A stretch of DNA of 64,000 nucleotides, taken from the NCBI GenBank assembly GCA_030584065.1, contig CP129489.1:3205497-3269496 (forward strand), written 5' to 3'. How positions within the stretch are numbered: position 1 is the stretch's first letter; every line of letters begins with the position of its first letter. The notes beneath the pieces are model-generated. The model did no database searches. It saw only the letters and a program-made list of their open reading frames with translations, and had not been told where the DNA came from. This DNA comes from Flavobacteriales bacterium. Lineage in GTDB: Bacteria; Bacteroidota; Bacteroidia; Flavobacteriales_F; PHOS-HE28. Made by a program: the position numbers and the translations under genes. Below are positions 28,201 through 36,087 of the stretch, in pieces.

Positions 28201-29382
28201 GGGCGAGCAGATGCCGGCGTAGCCCATGATGGTGATGCCGCTGCCCACCTCCACCGCAGCGCTGGAGGCTCGGTTGCAGTTGTTGTTCTGGCTGTGGTTC
28301 CCGCCGTACTGGTGGCCCATCTCATGCGCCACGTAGTCGATGTCGAAGGGGTCGTTCACCGGCGCACCCGAGCCGGTGACGCCGCCGGCCTTGTTGCTGG
28401 TGCAGGGGCTGTTGAGGTAGGCCACGCCGCCGCCGCCCGTGCTGAACACGTGCCCGATGTCGTAATTGGCCGAGCCGATCACGCTGTTGCACGTGCTGAT
28501 GTTCTCGCCCAGCATGGTGCCCCCGTTGTTGTTGGTGTAGGGATCGGTGGCGCCATTGAGGTAGATGAGGTTGTCGTTGTTGGCCACCAGCACCATGGTG
28601 AGCGTGGCATCGCGCTCGTAGATGCCGTTGACGCGGTTGAGGCTCGTGGCCATGGCCGCCGCCGCGAAGCTCTTGTTATTGTTGGTGGTGTTGCTGCCGT
28701 GGAAGTTGGCGTACTCCCCGGTGCAGGCCAGGGCCAGGTCGTAGCGCCGCAGCTGGCAATCGCCCACGCGGTCGGCGCCCATCTGCGCGATCCAAGCACG
28801 CGTCTGCTTCTGCGATGCATCGATATCGTTCACCTCCTCGTAGTGACAGGCCTGGAAGCCCTCCGGCAGCACCTTGGTGAAATGGCGCTTGCGATAGCTC
28901 TGGTGGTGCATGTCGTTGCCGAATACGAGCGGGTCGATGAACCAGTCATCCCCATCCGGAGGCATCACCATGGCATGGAAACCATGCGGAGTCAGGTCGA
29001 GCTTCGCCAGTGCACCATCCTCAACGCCTACGCCGGTGTAGGTGCGGATCATGGGGTAGCGCGCTTGCAGGTCGGGGTGCATCACGGGCGTCTCCACGAA
29101 GCGGAAAGCCACGAAGCCGCCCTCCGGGGCGGGAAGCTCTAGGACATGCCCGGAAGCGGCAGCCTCGTGCGCATCGGTCACCGGTGCCTGCCTGAGCAAC
29201 TGGGCCATGGCGCGCGTATCGAGGACCAGGATCCGGGCCTGGCGGGGATGAATCCGGCGTTCGCCCGCCACCGAGGCGGCGCGGTCCGCAGGGAGGTCCG
29301 TCCAAGGCTGGGCCCCTTGGGCAGCGGCCAGCGTCGGGCAGAGCAGTACAGTTGAGAGCAGAAGAACGTAAGGCTTTTTCAT
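25249..29382 (-). CDS. Secreted metzincin-type metalloprotease with MAM-like and dockerin-like C-terminal repeats
   Basis: The protein is 1,377 aa. ATG 29382 starts a signal peptide (MKKPYVLLLSTVLLCPTLAAAQ). A propeptide-like region of about 200 residues precedes a catalytic domain with the zinc motif HEMGHQYGGNH (His353, Glu354, His357, His363). This is the extended metzincin form, with a Met-turn candidate 'GITIMGYAGIC'. Such reprolysin/M12B-like proteases are frequent in Bacteroidota. Then come PKD/Ig-like and FnIII-like domains and a MAM-like domain ('LPYSEDFTNGLGAWVQG' to 'ISTNEV'-type end). The C-terminus is a duplicated ~33-residue dockerin-like motif ('YVGNGNDRDPILVAIGG' and 'YVGDGNDRDPILVNIGG'). 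No standard T9SS type A domain is present. It is probably an extracellular protease for nutrient acquisition. Confidence 0.9.
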   Translation of the reverse strand: MKKPYVLLLSTVLLCPTLAAAQGAQPWTDLPADRAASVAGERRIHPRQARILVLDTRAMAQLLRQAPVTDAHEAAASGHVLELPAPEGGFVAFRFVETPVMHPDLQARYPMIRTYTGVGVEDGALAKLDLTPHGFHAMVMPPDGDDWFIDPLVFGNDMHHQSYRKRHFTKVLPEGFQACHYEEVNDIDASQKQTRAWIAQMGADRVGDCQLRRYDLALACTGEYANFHGSNTTNNNKSFAAAAMATSLNRVNGIYERDATLTMVLVANNDNLIYLNGATDPYTNNNGGTMLGENISTCNSVIGSANYDIGHVFSTGGGGVAYLNSPCTSNKAGGVTGSGAPVNDPFDIDYVAHEMGHQYGGNHSQNNNCNRASSAAVEVGSGITIMGYAGICSPDVASNSIAMFGGYSMQEIAANITTGASSGCPTITAIVNSQPTANAGPDRAIPRSTPFILTGSATDANPGNVLTYSWEQMDNAVATQPPLATNTGGPAWVPLLPQSTPVRYMPNLPAVIANTTPTWEVLSSVARTYNFRLTVRDNAVGGGCAKQDNMVVTVSGSAGPFLVTAPNTAVTWTALTTQTVTWDVAGTTASPVSCAAVDILLSTDGGLTYPIVLATATPNDGSQSITVPNNATTTARVMVRANGNIFYDISNTNFTITVPATPDYSLGVTSPSAIACQPGSATYTVQVGSILGYSSAVTLGTTGLAPGLNASFSPNPVTPGGSSTLTISGTGNVAPGSYNFTLTAASVSGNKNLALTLQVLAPAGVVSLSSPANGASGVAGGAALTWNADPNATSYAIQIATDPGMVNIVETGNGLTGTSYSTAVATQPLTTYYWSVQSSNACGFGTPSAIWSYTTSDCQPATIRIVLDQYGSETTWRLENSTGDVVASGGPYTDQGSAGAYPQPDVNLCLPAGCYTLIVNDSYGDGLCCQYGRGFVAVLDASGAPYAAASSFTSTASVSLCLPTACIGALPYSEDFTNGLGAWVQGATDFFDWTLQSGSTPTNNTGPTGDHTSGTGNYIFTESSSPNNPSRTAELFSPCIDLEPYASAELSFWYHMWGTAMGSLSVDVWNGNAWTQAAWSRTGNQGNSWQQGSLSLDPWVGNAIRIRFRGVTGNGATSDMAIDDILITGSNEVQVAARVFLEGPYDAATGQMRDQLRTLPSFPLTEPFTALGYTHNGGGGESVPAPVLAATGSNAIVDWVVLELRNPLDPADVLSTRSALLQRDGDIVSTDGASAVSFPRGPGSYYLAVRHRNHLGMMTAGPVALNAAPSSVDLSTAAAYGTDARKSIAGAYPKQVLWAGDVSFDGLLQYVGNGNDRDPILVAIGGAVPTSTITGYRTEDVNLDGTVKYVGDGNDRDPILVNIGGAVPTSTRPEQLP

Positions 29383-29436
29383 GGATTTGCGGCTTCTGAT
29401 TCCAAGGCAGGTGCTTGCAGACACACCATACTTGGC

Positions 29437-29463
29437 CGAAGGTTCGGCAATACAAGCCTTTGC
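29437..29463 (-). promoter_or_regulatory. Possible promoter of the metalloprotease gene
   Basis: AACCTTCG (29444-29437 on the minus strand) resembles the -7 boxes of the kinase promoters. A TTG lies about 20 bases upstream. The spacing is one base off the 18-base rule seen elsewhere, so this is tentative. Confidence 0.25.
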
Positions 29464-29520
29464 CGCAAGGACGAAAGTCACCCTGCGCTGGGATTCGTGC
29501 CGGCCTGGTAGCTAGGCAGA

Positions 29521-29547
29521 AGCCCCTGCGCCATGGGTGCAGGGGCT
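29521..29547 (-). terminator. Hairpin after the propeller/T9SS gene
   Basis: AGCCCCTGC (29521-29529) pairs with GCAGGGGCT (29539-29547), and the stem extends inward through a G-T pair. It lies 20 bases downstream of the stop of the minus-strand gene ending at 29567. There is no clear T run. Confidence 0.55.
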
Positions 29548-29566
29548 CCTCGGATCACATGGATGC

Positions 29567-30943
29567 CTACTTCTGGATCACCAGCCGCTCATTGTAGCTG
29601 TCGGCACCTGCGGTGATGCTCACCACATACATGCCGTTGGCGAGTTCGCCGTTCAGTTCCAGCATGGTGTTCACGAAGCCGTCCTGCACGGGGATGGTGC
29701 GGGCCGCCACGCGCTTGCCGAACACATCGAAGAGGTCCACGCTCACCGTGTTCACGCCCTGGGCCACCGCGCTCAGGCCCAGCATCAGCTGGTCGCCCTG
29801 GTTGGGGTTGGGGTAGAGGCGCAGGGTGCCGGCGGCGGTGCCGGTGCCGGTGGGCTGCCCGGCGAGCGCATTGGTGCAGGTGGTGGTGAGCAGGCACACA
29901 TCGCCCCAGGGATCGCTGCTGTGGCACCAGGTGGCGCCGCCATCGAAGCTGGCGCGCACGTCCACCTCGTAGGTCTTGCTGCAGGCGAGTCCGTTGGTGT
30001 TCACCCAGTACTGCCCGACGGCGCTGTTCTTCACCAGCTCGAAGTTCTCGGCGGGCAGGCGGAAGCGGAACTGGTAGCGGTTGGCGCTCACCCAGTTGCA
30101 GTTGGCGTTCATGCGGCGCAGGGGTTTGGCATGCACCAGGCTGGCCTGGCTGGTGCCCACCGGGCGGGTCTGTCCGCAGCTCAGGTATTGGTTGCCGGGG
30201 ATGTCCATGAGCTTGGTGCGGGGGCATTGCGAAGCGGCGTTGTTCACCACCAGGCGGCAGGCGGGCCCCCAGGGCAGGTAGTTGCCGGCGATGCGTCCGC
30301 GGACCTTCACGTTGTAGAGCACGCCCTCCTGGAGCTGGTTTCCGCTCCAGCTGTTGAGCTGGAAGTGGCAGGCGCGGGTGGCGCTGGCGGGCAGGCCGTT
30401 GGAAGTGCTGTGGCTCTGGAAGCGCTTGAAGCTGTAGCCGCCGTTGGGGTTGTAGAGCCACATCTGGTAGCCGCTGTTGGCGTTGCTCACGCCGTACTGG
30501 GCGCTCACGGCCGGGTTGTCATTGGCCACCACGAACTCGCCGCCGCAGGGGCTGGTCTTCCAGTCCACGCGGTCGCAGCTGGTGAAGATCAGGCGGTCGC
30601 TTCCCAGGGGGAGGCAGAAGCCCTCGAGGCCATCGATCTCGCTGTAGACGCCGCTGGTGAATCCGCCGCTGCCGAAGGCATCGGTGAGGTTGTCGATGAG
30701 GCGTGCGCCGCTGTTGATCTTCAGCTGGTAGCCGCCGCCGGCGATGCCGTCGCCGCCCTCGTCCATCACGGTGAGGTAGAAGCAGCCATCGGGCAGGCAG
30801 GTGGCCTCGCTGTACTGGCTCACATCGGGGTAGATGCCGCCGCCGGCCTGCACCAGGTTGTTGGTGCCCTGCTCGCGCAGCTCCCAGGTGATCAGGCTCA
30901 CGCCATCGGGCTGCCAGATCAGGTCCAGGTCGGTGGTGCAGGC
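29567..30943 (-). repeat. Surface-display cassette, copy A (1,377 nt)
   Basis: This 3' part of the gene is almost identical at DNA and protein level to 52857-54233 and 58942-60318. All three are exactly 1,377 nt long up to the stop codon. They encode the same ~458 residues, starting 'ACTTDLDLIWQPDG' and ending in the T9SS domain 'DSYNERLVIQK', with about ten amino-acid differences between copies. Confidence 0.9.
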
Positions 30944-33592
30944 CTGGCCGGCGCACACGCAGCTGCCGTTGACCACGTCGAGCACCGTGCTCGGGTTGCT
31001 GTCGTCGCAGGCGTCGCCGGGATTGCCGTTGGCAAGCGCGGGGCAGGCATCGGCGTCATTGGTGACGTGCCCGGAGGGCTGCTCACAGGCTTCCATCGAA
31101 GAGCCGGGGTCACCGAGCCCGTCGCCATCGGTATCGGCGTACCACAGGACGGGAGAGGCGATCGTGAGGTCCGCGCCATTGTCGCTGGCCACCAGCGGCG
31201 GGTCGCTGCTCATCACGCGTAACCGGTAGCCGGTGCCGGGCGGTGTGCTTGGTGGAATGGTGCAATTGATGCTGCCGCTTACCATGGCATTCGCACTTCC
31301 GATTGCCACGGGATTCGCGAACGAGCCGAATGAATCACTCAGTTCCACTGTGAAGATGTTGCCGAGGTCGAATGCACCCGCTGCGGTATAGGGTACGTTC
31401 AGCGGAGTGCCGATGCACAGGTCAGTGGCGACCGATCCAATGGATAGCTCTGCCTCGCTGTAGGCGCGTGCGAAGAGCCCCGGCGTCCGATAGGCGACGA
31501 CGAGGCGGCCGGTGCTGCTGCGGGCGATCCATCGCCCGGCACCGGAGCTCAGCGGTGTCGTGAAGCCGCTCGGGCCCACCGGCGCCCACTCGGTGCCATT
31601 CCAGCGGTCGACATTCGCACGAAAGCCGTTTGCGCCATCGTGGTAGGCCACGATTGGGGCATCGTCAGTATCCAGCACGAGCTGGGGCACTTGCGCGAAT
31701 GCTGCGGTGAAGCCCGGTGGCCCGATGAGCTCCCACGCTGTTCCGCTCCAGCGCTTCACGGTTGGCCTGCTCCCTGCGCTGGCATCCATGTAGACCACGA
31801 CCGGGTTGTTCTGGGCGTTGATCGCCACGGAAGGCGATCCGGAGTTCGCCACGGAGATGGGCCCGCCGCCCAGCATGGTCCACCCCGATCCGTTCCACTG
31901 CTCCACCACGATGGTGTTCGTGGCTACATCGCGATAGGCCACCGCGGGATCGCCGGCGGCCGTCAAGGCCATGGAGAGGTCGAAGATGGGGCCGCTGGTG
32001 AAGCCCGTGCCACCCAGCGCCTCCCATGTGCTGCCGGTCCAGCGCAGCACGGATAAGCGGCCGCCCAGTGCGTCGTCCCTGAAAGCCACCACCGGTCGCG
32101 CATCGGGCGTCATGCACAGGGTGGTGTACTGTGCGCTGCCCACCGAAAGGTTGGGGGCGCCCACGGACTCCCAGGCCGCTCCGGTCCAGCGCAGCACCTG
32201 CACGCGGTCGCCGGTTGCCGGAAGTCGATAGGCGATAGCCGTTTCACCGTTGGGCGCGATGGCGATGGCGTGGAAGTAGGCGTTCGCAGGCCCCAGCAGC
32301 GGATTGCCGAGGAGCACCCAGGCACTGCCGTTCCACCGCTTCACCGTGGTGCGGTTGCCGTTGCCCTGGTCCATGAATATCACCGTGGGGTTCCCGTCCG
32401 GACCAACGGCCAGGTCCTGGTAGAAAACGGTGCCGGTCGAGATTGGAAGGTCGCTGTAGGGAATCCAGGCACTGCCGTTCCACCGCTGTGCCACCGCTTT
32501 GTTCCCAAAGCCATTGTCCAGATAGCCAATGACGGGGTGGCCGGCTGGCGAAAGACCGGCGCACACGCCACTCACCACGCTGGCGGAGAAGCCCGAAGAG
32601 CCGACTCCCAGCCAGGCGGATCCATCCCAGCGTTGCACCGTGATGAGGCTGCCTGTGGATCCATCGGCGAACGCGACTGCAGGCAGATCCAGGTCGTTCA
32701 GCACGACGGCCACCTGATCAACGTAGCTAGGGGTGAAGCCCAGCGCGCCCACCGGTGCCCAAGCGGTCCCGTTCCAGCGCTGCACGGATAGTTGGCCGCC
32801 AAGGCTGCCATCCCCGTAGCCCACCACCGGTTCGCCTGCACTCGTCAGCGCCATGCTCGGGGGAGATGCGAACGAACCGGTGAAGGCGGGTGCCCCCACC
32901 GCCGCCCAAGCGCTGCCGTCCCATCGCCGAACGGAGACCCCGAAGTTGGCCGACGCATCGCGGTACGCCACCACGGGGTCATCTTCCCCATCCAGTTGCA
33001 GGCTGGGGTCATAGGCTCCGCCTGCGGTGAATCCGGTGCTCCCCAGCGGTTGCCATGCGGCACCGCTCCAGCGGAGCACGGTTAGCCGGCCCGATGCACT
33101 CCAGTCGGTATAGGCCACCACAGGCTGCCCATCCGTGCCTACGGCCAGGCTGGGGCCGGCAATCTGGCCGGCACTGATGCCCAATGCACCGATCACTTGC
33201 CAAGCACTGCCATTCCAGCGCTGCACCGTGAGCCGTTGCGAGACGCTGTGGTCCACATACGCCACCACAGGTTGCCCATCGGGCCCCATGTCGATGCTGT
33301 GCTCGGAGGCCTGACCAGCTGAAAGCCCCGGAGCGCCCACTGTCTGCCATGCTCCGAGGGCCCATCGCTTCACCGTGGTGCGGTTGCCTTGGCTCGGGTC
33401 GCGGAAGGCGATCACCGGATGGCCGTCGGCATCAACCGCCATGCTATGATGATCGGCGGATTCGCGCGTGGGCCAAGTGCTATCGTCCGGACCGAGCGGA
33501 GCCCAGGTCTGGGCCTTCGCCAGCGGTGCGATGGAGGGCAGCAGCGAGGCGAGCAGGATGATCCGCAACGGGTTCACAGGAGTCCTGCGCAT
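29567..33592 (-). CDS. Secreted beta-propeller protein with T9SS type A sorting domain
   Basis: The protein is 1,341 aa. ATG 33592 gives a signal peptide (MRRTPVNPLRIILLASLLPS...AKAQ); another in-frame ATG is at 33616. Residues ~30-760 are thirteen repeats of about 50 residues. Each contains a 'VxRWNGSAWxxVGxxGF' strand pair and a 'DGxPVVAYxD' loop, so one or two beta-propellers are likely. A DGDGLGDPG calcium-type motif and a Cys-rich linker follow. The last ~458 residues are the module shared with the proteins ending at 52857 and 58942. It finishes with 'YPNPNQGDQL', 'DLFDVFGKRV' and 'GMYVVSI', the hallmark of the T9SS type A sorting domain, so the protein should be exported by T9SS and displayed or released. 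The binding target is unknown. The PQQ-like gene upstream is 195 bases away. Confidence 0.9.
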   Translation of the reverse strand: MRRTPVNPLRIILLASLLPSIAPLAKAQTWAPLGPDDSTWPTRESADHHSMAVDADGHPVIAFRDPSQGNRTTVKRWALGAWQTVGAPGLSAGQASEHSIDMGPDGQPVVAYVDHSVSQRLTVQRWNGSAWQVIGALGISAGQIAGPSLAVGTDGQPVVAYTDWSASGRLTVLRWSGAAWQPLGSTGFTAGGAYDPSLQLDGEDDPVVAYRDASANFGVSVRRWDGSAWAAVGAPAFTGSFASPPSMALTSAGEPVVGYGDGSLGGQLSVQRWNGTAWAPVGALGFTPSYVDQVAVVLNDLDLPAVAFADGSTGSLITVQRWDGSAWLGVGSSGFSASVVSGVCAGLSPAGHPVIGYLDNGFGNKAVAQRWNGSAWIPYSDLPISTGTVFYQDLAVGPDGNPTVIFMDQGNGNRTTVKRWNGSAWVLLGNPLLGPANAYFHAIAIAPNGETAIAYRLPATGDRVQVLRWTGAAWESVGAPNLSVGSAQYTTLCMTPDARPVVAFRDDALGGRLSVLRWTGSTWEALGGTGFTSGPIFDLSMALTAAGDPAVAYRDVATNTIVVEQWNGSGWTMLGGGPISVANSGSPSVAINAQNNPVVVYMDASAGSRPTVKRWSGTAWELIGPPGFTAAFAQVPQLVLDTDDAPIVAYHDGANGFRANVDRWNGTEWAPVGPSGFTTPLSSGAGRWIARSSTGRLVVAYRTPGLFARAYSEAELSIGSVATDLCIGTPLNVPYTAAGAFDLGNIFTVELSDSFGSFANPVAIGSANAMVSGSINCTIPPSTPPGTGYRLRVMSSDPPLVASDNGADLTIASPVLWYADTDGDGLGDPGSSMEACEQPSGHVTNDADACPALANGNPGDACDDSNPSTVLDVVNGSCVCAGQACTTDLDLIWQPDGVSLITWELREQGTNNLVQAGGGIYPDVSQYSEATCLPDGCFYLTVMDEGGDGIAGGGYQLKINSGARLIDNLTDAFGSGGFTSGVYSEIDGLEGFCLPLGSDRLIFTSCDRVDWKTSPCGGEFVVANDNPAVSAQYGVSNANSGYQMWLYNPNGGYSFKRFQSHSTSNGLPASATRACHFQLNSWSGNQLQEGVLYNVKVRGRIAGNYLPWGPACRLVVNNAASQCPRTKLMDIPGNQYLSCGQTRPVGTSQASLVHAKPLRRMNANCNWVSANRYQFRFRLPAENFELVKNSAVGQYWVNTNGLACSKTYEVDVRASFDGGATWCHSSDPWGDVCLLTTTCTNALAGQPTGTGTAAGTLRLYPNPNQGDQLMLGLSAVAQGVNTVSVDLFDVFGKRVAARTIPVQDGFVNTMLELNGELANGMYVVSITAGADSYNERLVIQK

Positions 33593-33787
33593 GGGATGTT
33601 GGGCGGTTGGTGGCATGGAGGCGGTCGTGTTCCTGTTTGCATGGGGGGCGCTGGTGTCCTTCCGGCCGGGGCGCTGGCAGTGCCCAACGCACCAAGGGCC
33701 ACGTGCGCTCCAATGCGCGTCCGCGGGGCGCTGAGGGGTGGCTTCGGCGTCTGCTTACGGCACGAGGGCTCCGCTGCGACAGGCATC

Positions 33788-35365
33788 TCAATTCGTGCGG
33801 TACATCATCACCTTCGGATTGTCGAAGCGGATGAAGCGGTCGCCGGTCATATCGAACCGGGGCCTGTAGCAGCCTTCCAGCTTGCCCATGATGGCGCCCG
33901 AGGCGGGGTCGAAGCGGATGAACTCGTTGCGGTCGTCCGGCTTCTTCCCGGTCCAAACGATGAACGCATCGCCGCGCATCTCCGTGAGGAGGCATTGCCC
34001 GGTATTGGTGGCGTACTTGAGCTTCAGTCCGGCATCGAGCTGCGCGATCCCCTTGCTGCCCTCGATCATGAAGCTGTCCTCATAGGGGTACAAGGCCTGG
34101 GCGGCACCGATGGCCTTGGCGTTGTACTCGCCCTGCTTCTCAACCTTGCCCGTGGCGGCGTCGAACACGTACATGTTCTTGGCGCCGCACGCATAGACGC
34201 GTCCGTTCCCGCTGAGGATGTTGCATTCGCTCGCCCTGAAGTTGTCCGGCAGGTCCATGGATTCGGTGCTCCACACGGGCTTGCCGGTGGCCGCATCGTA
34301 GGCGCGCAGGCTGGTGCTGCCCTCGAAGGCGTGCTCCACCTTGTAGGTGCCGTCGCCCACGCCGCCGTTCGTGGAGGGGATGAAGCGCTCCACGCGGATG
34401 AGCCCGCCGAAACGGGCGATGAGGTTGCCGCCATCCACCACGAGTTCCGATACGATATCGTCCTTCTTCAGCGCATCGGCCTGCCAGATCACGCTGCCGG
34501 TGTTCAGGTCGAGCTTCTTGATGGTGCGCTCCCCCTTGCTGAAGTCGCACACGTACACGCCGTCGGCAGCGGGCAAGGGCATGGCGGCGCGGCCGATCTC
34601 CTGCCGGGCTGCCAGCCCGATGCTGGTCTGCGTGTTGTCGAACGAGCTGCTCCAGAGCACCCTGCCGGTGGCCAGGTCGATGCAGGTGATGCCCTCGTAG
34701 ACCACGAAGACCTTGCCCTGGCCGGTGGTCACGTTCAGGATCATGGGGCCGTCGTCCGCCGGCAGCATGTCGTGCACCAAGTGGGCCACCACGCGCCCGG
34801 TGAAGGTGGCCGTCCAGCTGTGACCCCCGCTGGCGCGAACGGTCAGCTCCATGTCCTGCCCGCCGATCGCGTTGCGCACCACCCGATCCGCGTAGCTCAC
34901 GCGGATCGTGGTGCGGCTCGCCTCGTCAAAGCAGTTCACACGGTTGATGCGGCGGCTCACGGCCGCCTTGCGCTTCTGCTCGGGCGCTTCTTTGGTGCGC
35001 GCGGCCATCTGCTCGGTGGCCACGGGCTGGCCCGTGGCATAGTCCAGGTGGGTGATCTCCCGCGGCTCGTTCTTGCCCTTCTGGATGATGACCTCGATGG
35101 TCTGGCTGTCGTGGTGGGCGATCCAATCCTCGCACTTCTTCACGCCGTGCTTCTCCTTGAAGTTGTAGGTCCACAGCGGCTTCCCGGTACTCCCGTCGAG
35201 CATCTCGATCTCCGACATGTCACCGGCCACCACATGGGCCAGGTCGGGCGAAACGGCGTTCCATTCCGGGTTCACCGAGAACTTGGCCTCCCACACCTTG
35301 GGGAACTCCTTCTGGGCGAGGAGCAGGCTGGGGAGGAGGACAGGGAGAAGAGCGGTGCAGCGCAT
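33788..35365 (-). CDS. PQQ-like beta-propeller repeat exported protein
   Basis: The protein is 525 aa. ATG 35365 was chosen for its signal peptide (MRCTALLPVLLPSLLLAQ). Repeats with the 'DxxTGKxxWxxxF' signature of PQQ-like/PQQ_2 propellers recur: 'LDGSTGKPLWTYNF', 'IDLATGRVLWSSSFD', 'LDLNTGSVIWQADA', 'YDAATGKPVWSTES', 'FDAATGKVEKQGEY'. No cofactor or active-site motif is evident, so it is probably a structural or binding propeller like BamB-type proteins. A promoter with the 18-base spacing lies 27-61 bases upstream. The same order, a PQQ-like gene followed by a gene ending in the 1,377-nt T9SS cassette, recurs at 56810-58759. Confidence 0.85.
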   Translation of the reverse strand: MRCTALLPVLLPSLLLAQKEFPKVWEAKFSVNPEWNAVSPDLAHVVAGDMSEIEMLDGSTGKPLWTYNFKEKHGVKKCEDWIAHHDSQTIEVIIQKGKNEPREITHLDYATGQPVATEQMAARTKEAPEQKRKAAVSRRINRVNCFDEASRTTIRVSYADRVVRNAIGGQDMELTVRASGGHSWTATFTGRVVAHLVHDMLPADDGPMILNVTTGQGKVFVVYEGITCIDLATGRVLWSSSFDNTQTSIGLAARQEIGRAAMPLPAADGVYVCDFSKGERTIKKLDLNTGSVIWQADALKKDDIVSELVVDGGNLIARFGGLIRVERFIPSTNGGVGDGTYKVEHAFEGSTSLRAYDAATGKPVWSTESMDLPDNFRASECNILSGNGRVYACGAKNMYVFDAATGKVEKQGEYNAKAIGAAQALYPYEDSFMIEGSKGIAQLDAGLKLKYATNTGQCLLTEMRGDAFIVWTGKKPDDRNEFIRFDPASGAIMGKLEGCYRPRFDMTGDRFIRFDNPKVMMYRTN

Positions 35366-35391
35366 GGTTCGGAATGGATATGCAGTGCGGG

Positions 35392-35426
35392 CAAAGGTTC
35401 CCCTGCGTCCGTCCGGAGGCAATACC
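35392..35426 (-). promoter_or_regulatory. Candidate promoter of the PQQ-like gene
   Basis: On the minus strand GGTATTGCC (35426-35418), exactly 18 bases, then AACCTTTG (35399-35392). The -33 box is identical to that at 9918-9926. The start codon is 26 bases downstream. Confidence 0.55.
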
Positions 35427-35457
35427 ACATTTGTGCGAGGCCCTCCGGACCCTGCGC

Positions 35458-36084
35458 TCAGCGCGGATAGAGCTTGTTCAGCGCATCGGTGCGCGAGCTC
35501 ACCTGCAGCTTCTCGTAGAGGTTGCGGATGTGGGTGCGCACGGTGTCCATGCTCACCTGCAGCCGCGCAGCGATTTCCTTGTAGCGGTAGCCCTGAGCTA
35601 GCTGGTCCAGCACTTCCCGCTCCCGGTCCGTGAGGCGCATGATCTCCGGGCTGGGCGACCGCTGACGCTGCAGCGCGTGGATGACCCTGCGTGCGATGCC
35701 CGCGCTCATCGGTGAGCCGCCGCCATGCAGGTCCTTCACCGCCGCAATCACCTGCTGGGGGTCGGCATCCTTCACCAGGTAGCCGGTTGCGCCGGCGCAG
35801 AGGGCCTCGAAGAGGTGGTCGTCGTCATCCTGCACGGTGCACATCAAGAATTGCGCGGCCGGCCGCTTCGCCTTGGCGCGGCGCACCGCCTCGATGCCGC
35901 TGAAGCCCGGCAGGTTGATGTCCATGATGGCCACATCGGGGGCCTCGGCCTCCAGTTGGGCCAGGAAGGACTCGCCGGTTGGGTGCAGGCCCACCACCTG
36001 CATCGCCGGATCATCGCCGATGGCATCGGCCATCGCATCGCGCAGGATGGCGTCGTCCTCGATCACGCTCACTCGGATGGGCAT
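35458..36084 (-). CDS. LuxR/NarL-type response regulator (second)
   Basis: The protein is 208 aa. Receiver domain: E9-D10-D11 pocket, phospho-acceptor Asp55 in 'VAIMDINLPGFSG', conserved Lys in 'GYLVKDAD'. LuxR helix-turn-helix: 'LTDREREVLDQLAQGYRYKEI' region, then 'VSMDTVRTHIRNLYEKL'. The ATG at 36084 lies 3 bases after the stop of the upstream hybrid kinase, so the pair is one operon and the kinase is its cognate partner. It is a paralogue of the regulator at 9943-10581. Confidence 0.93.
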   Translation of the reverse strand: MPIRVSVIEDDAILRDAMADAIGDDPAMQVVGLHPTGESFLAQLEAEAPDVAIMDINLPGFSGIEAVRRAKAKRPAAQFLMCTVQDDDDHLFEALCAGATGYLVKDADPQQVIAAVKDLHGGGSPMSAGIARRVIHALQRQRSPSPEIMRLTDREREVLDQLAQGYRYKEIAARLQVSMDTVRTHIRNLYEKLQVSSRTDALNKLYPR

Positions 36085-36087
36085 GCC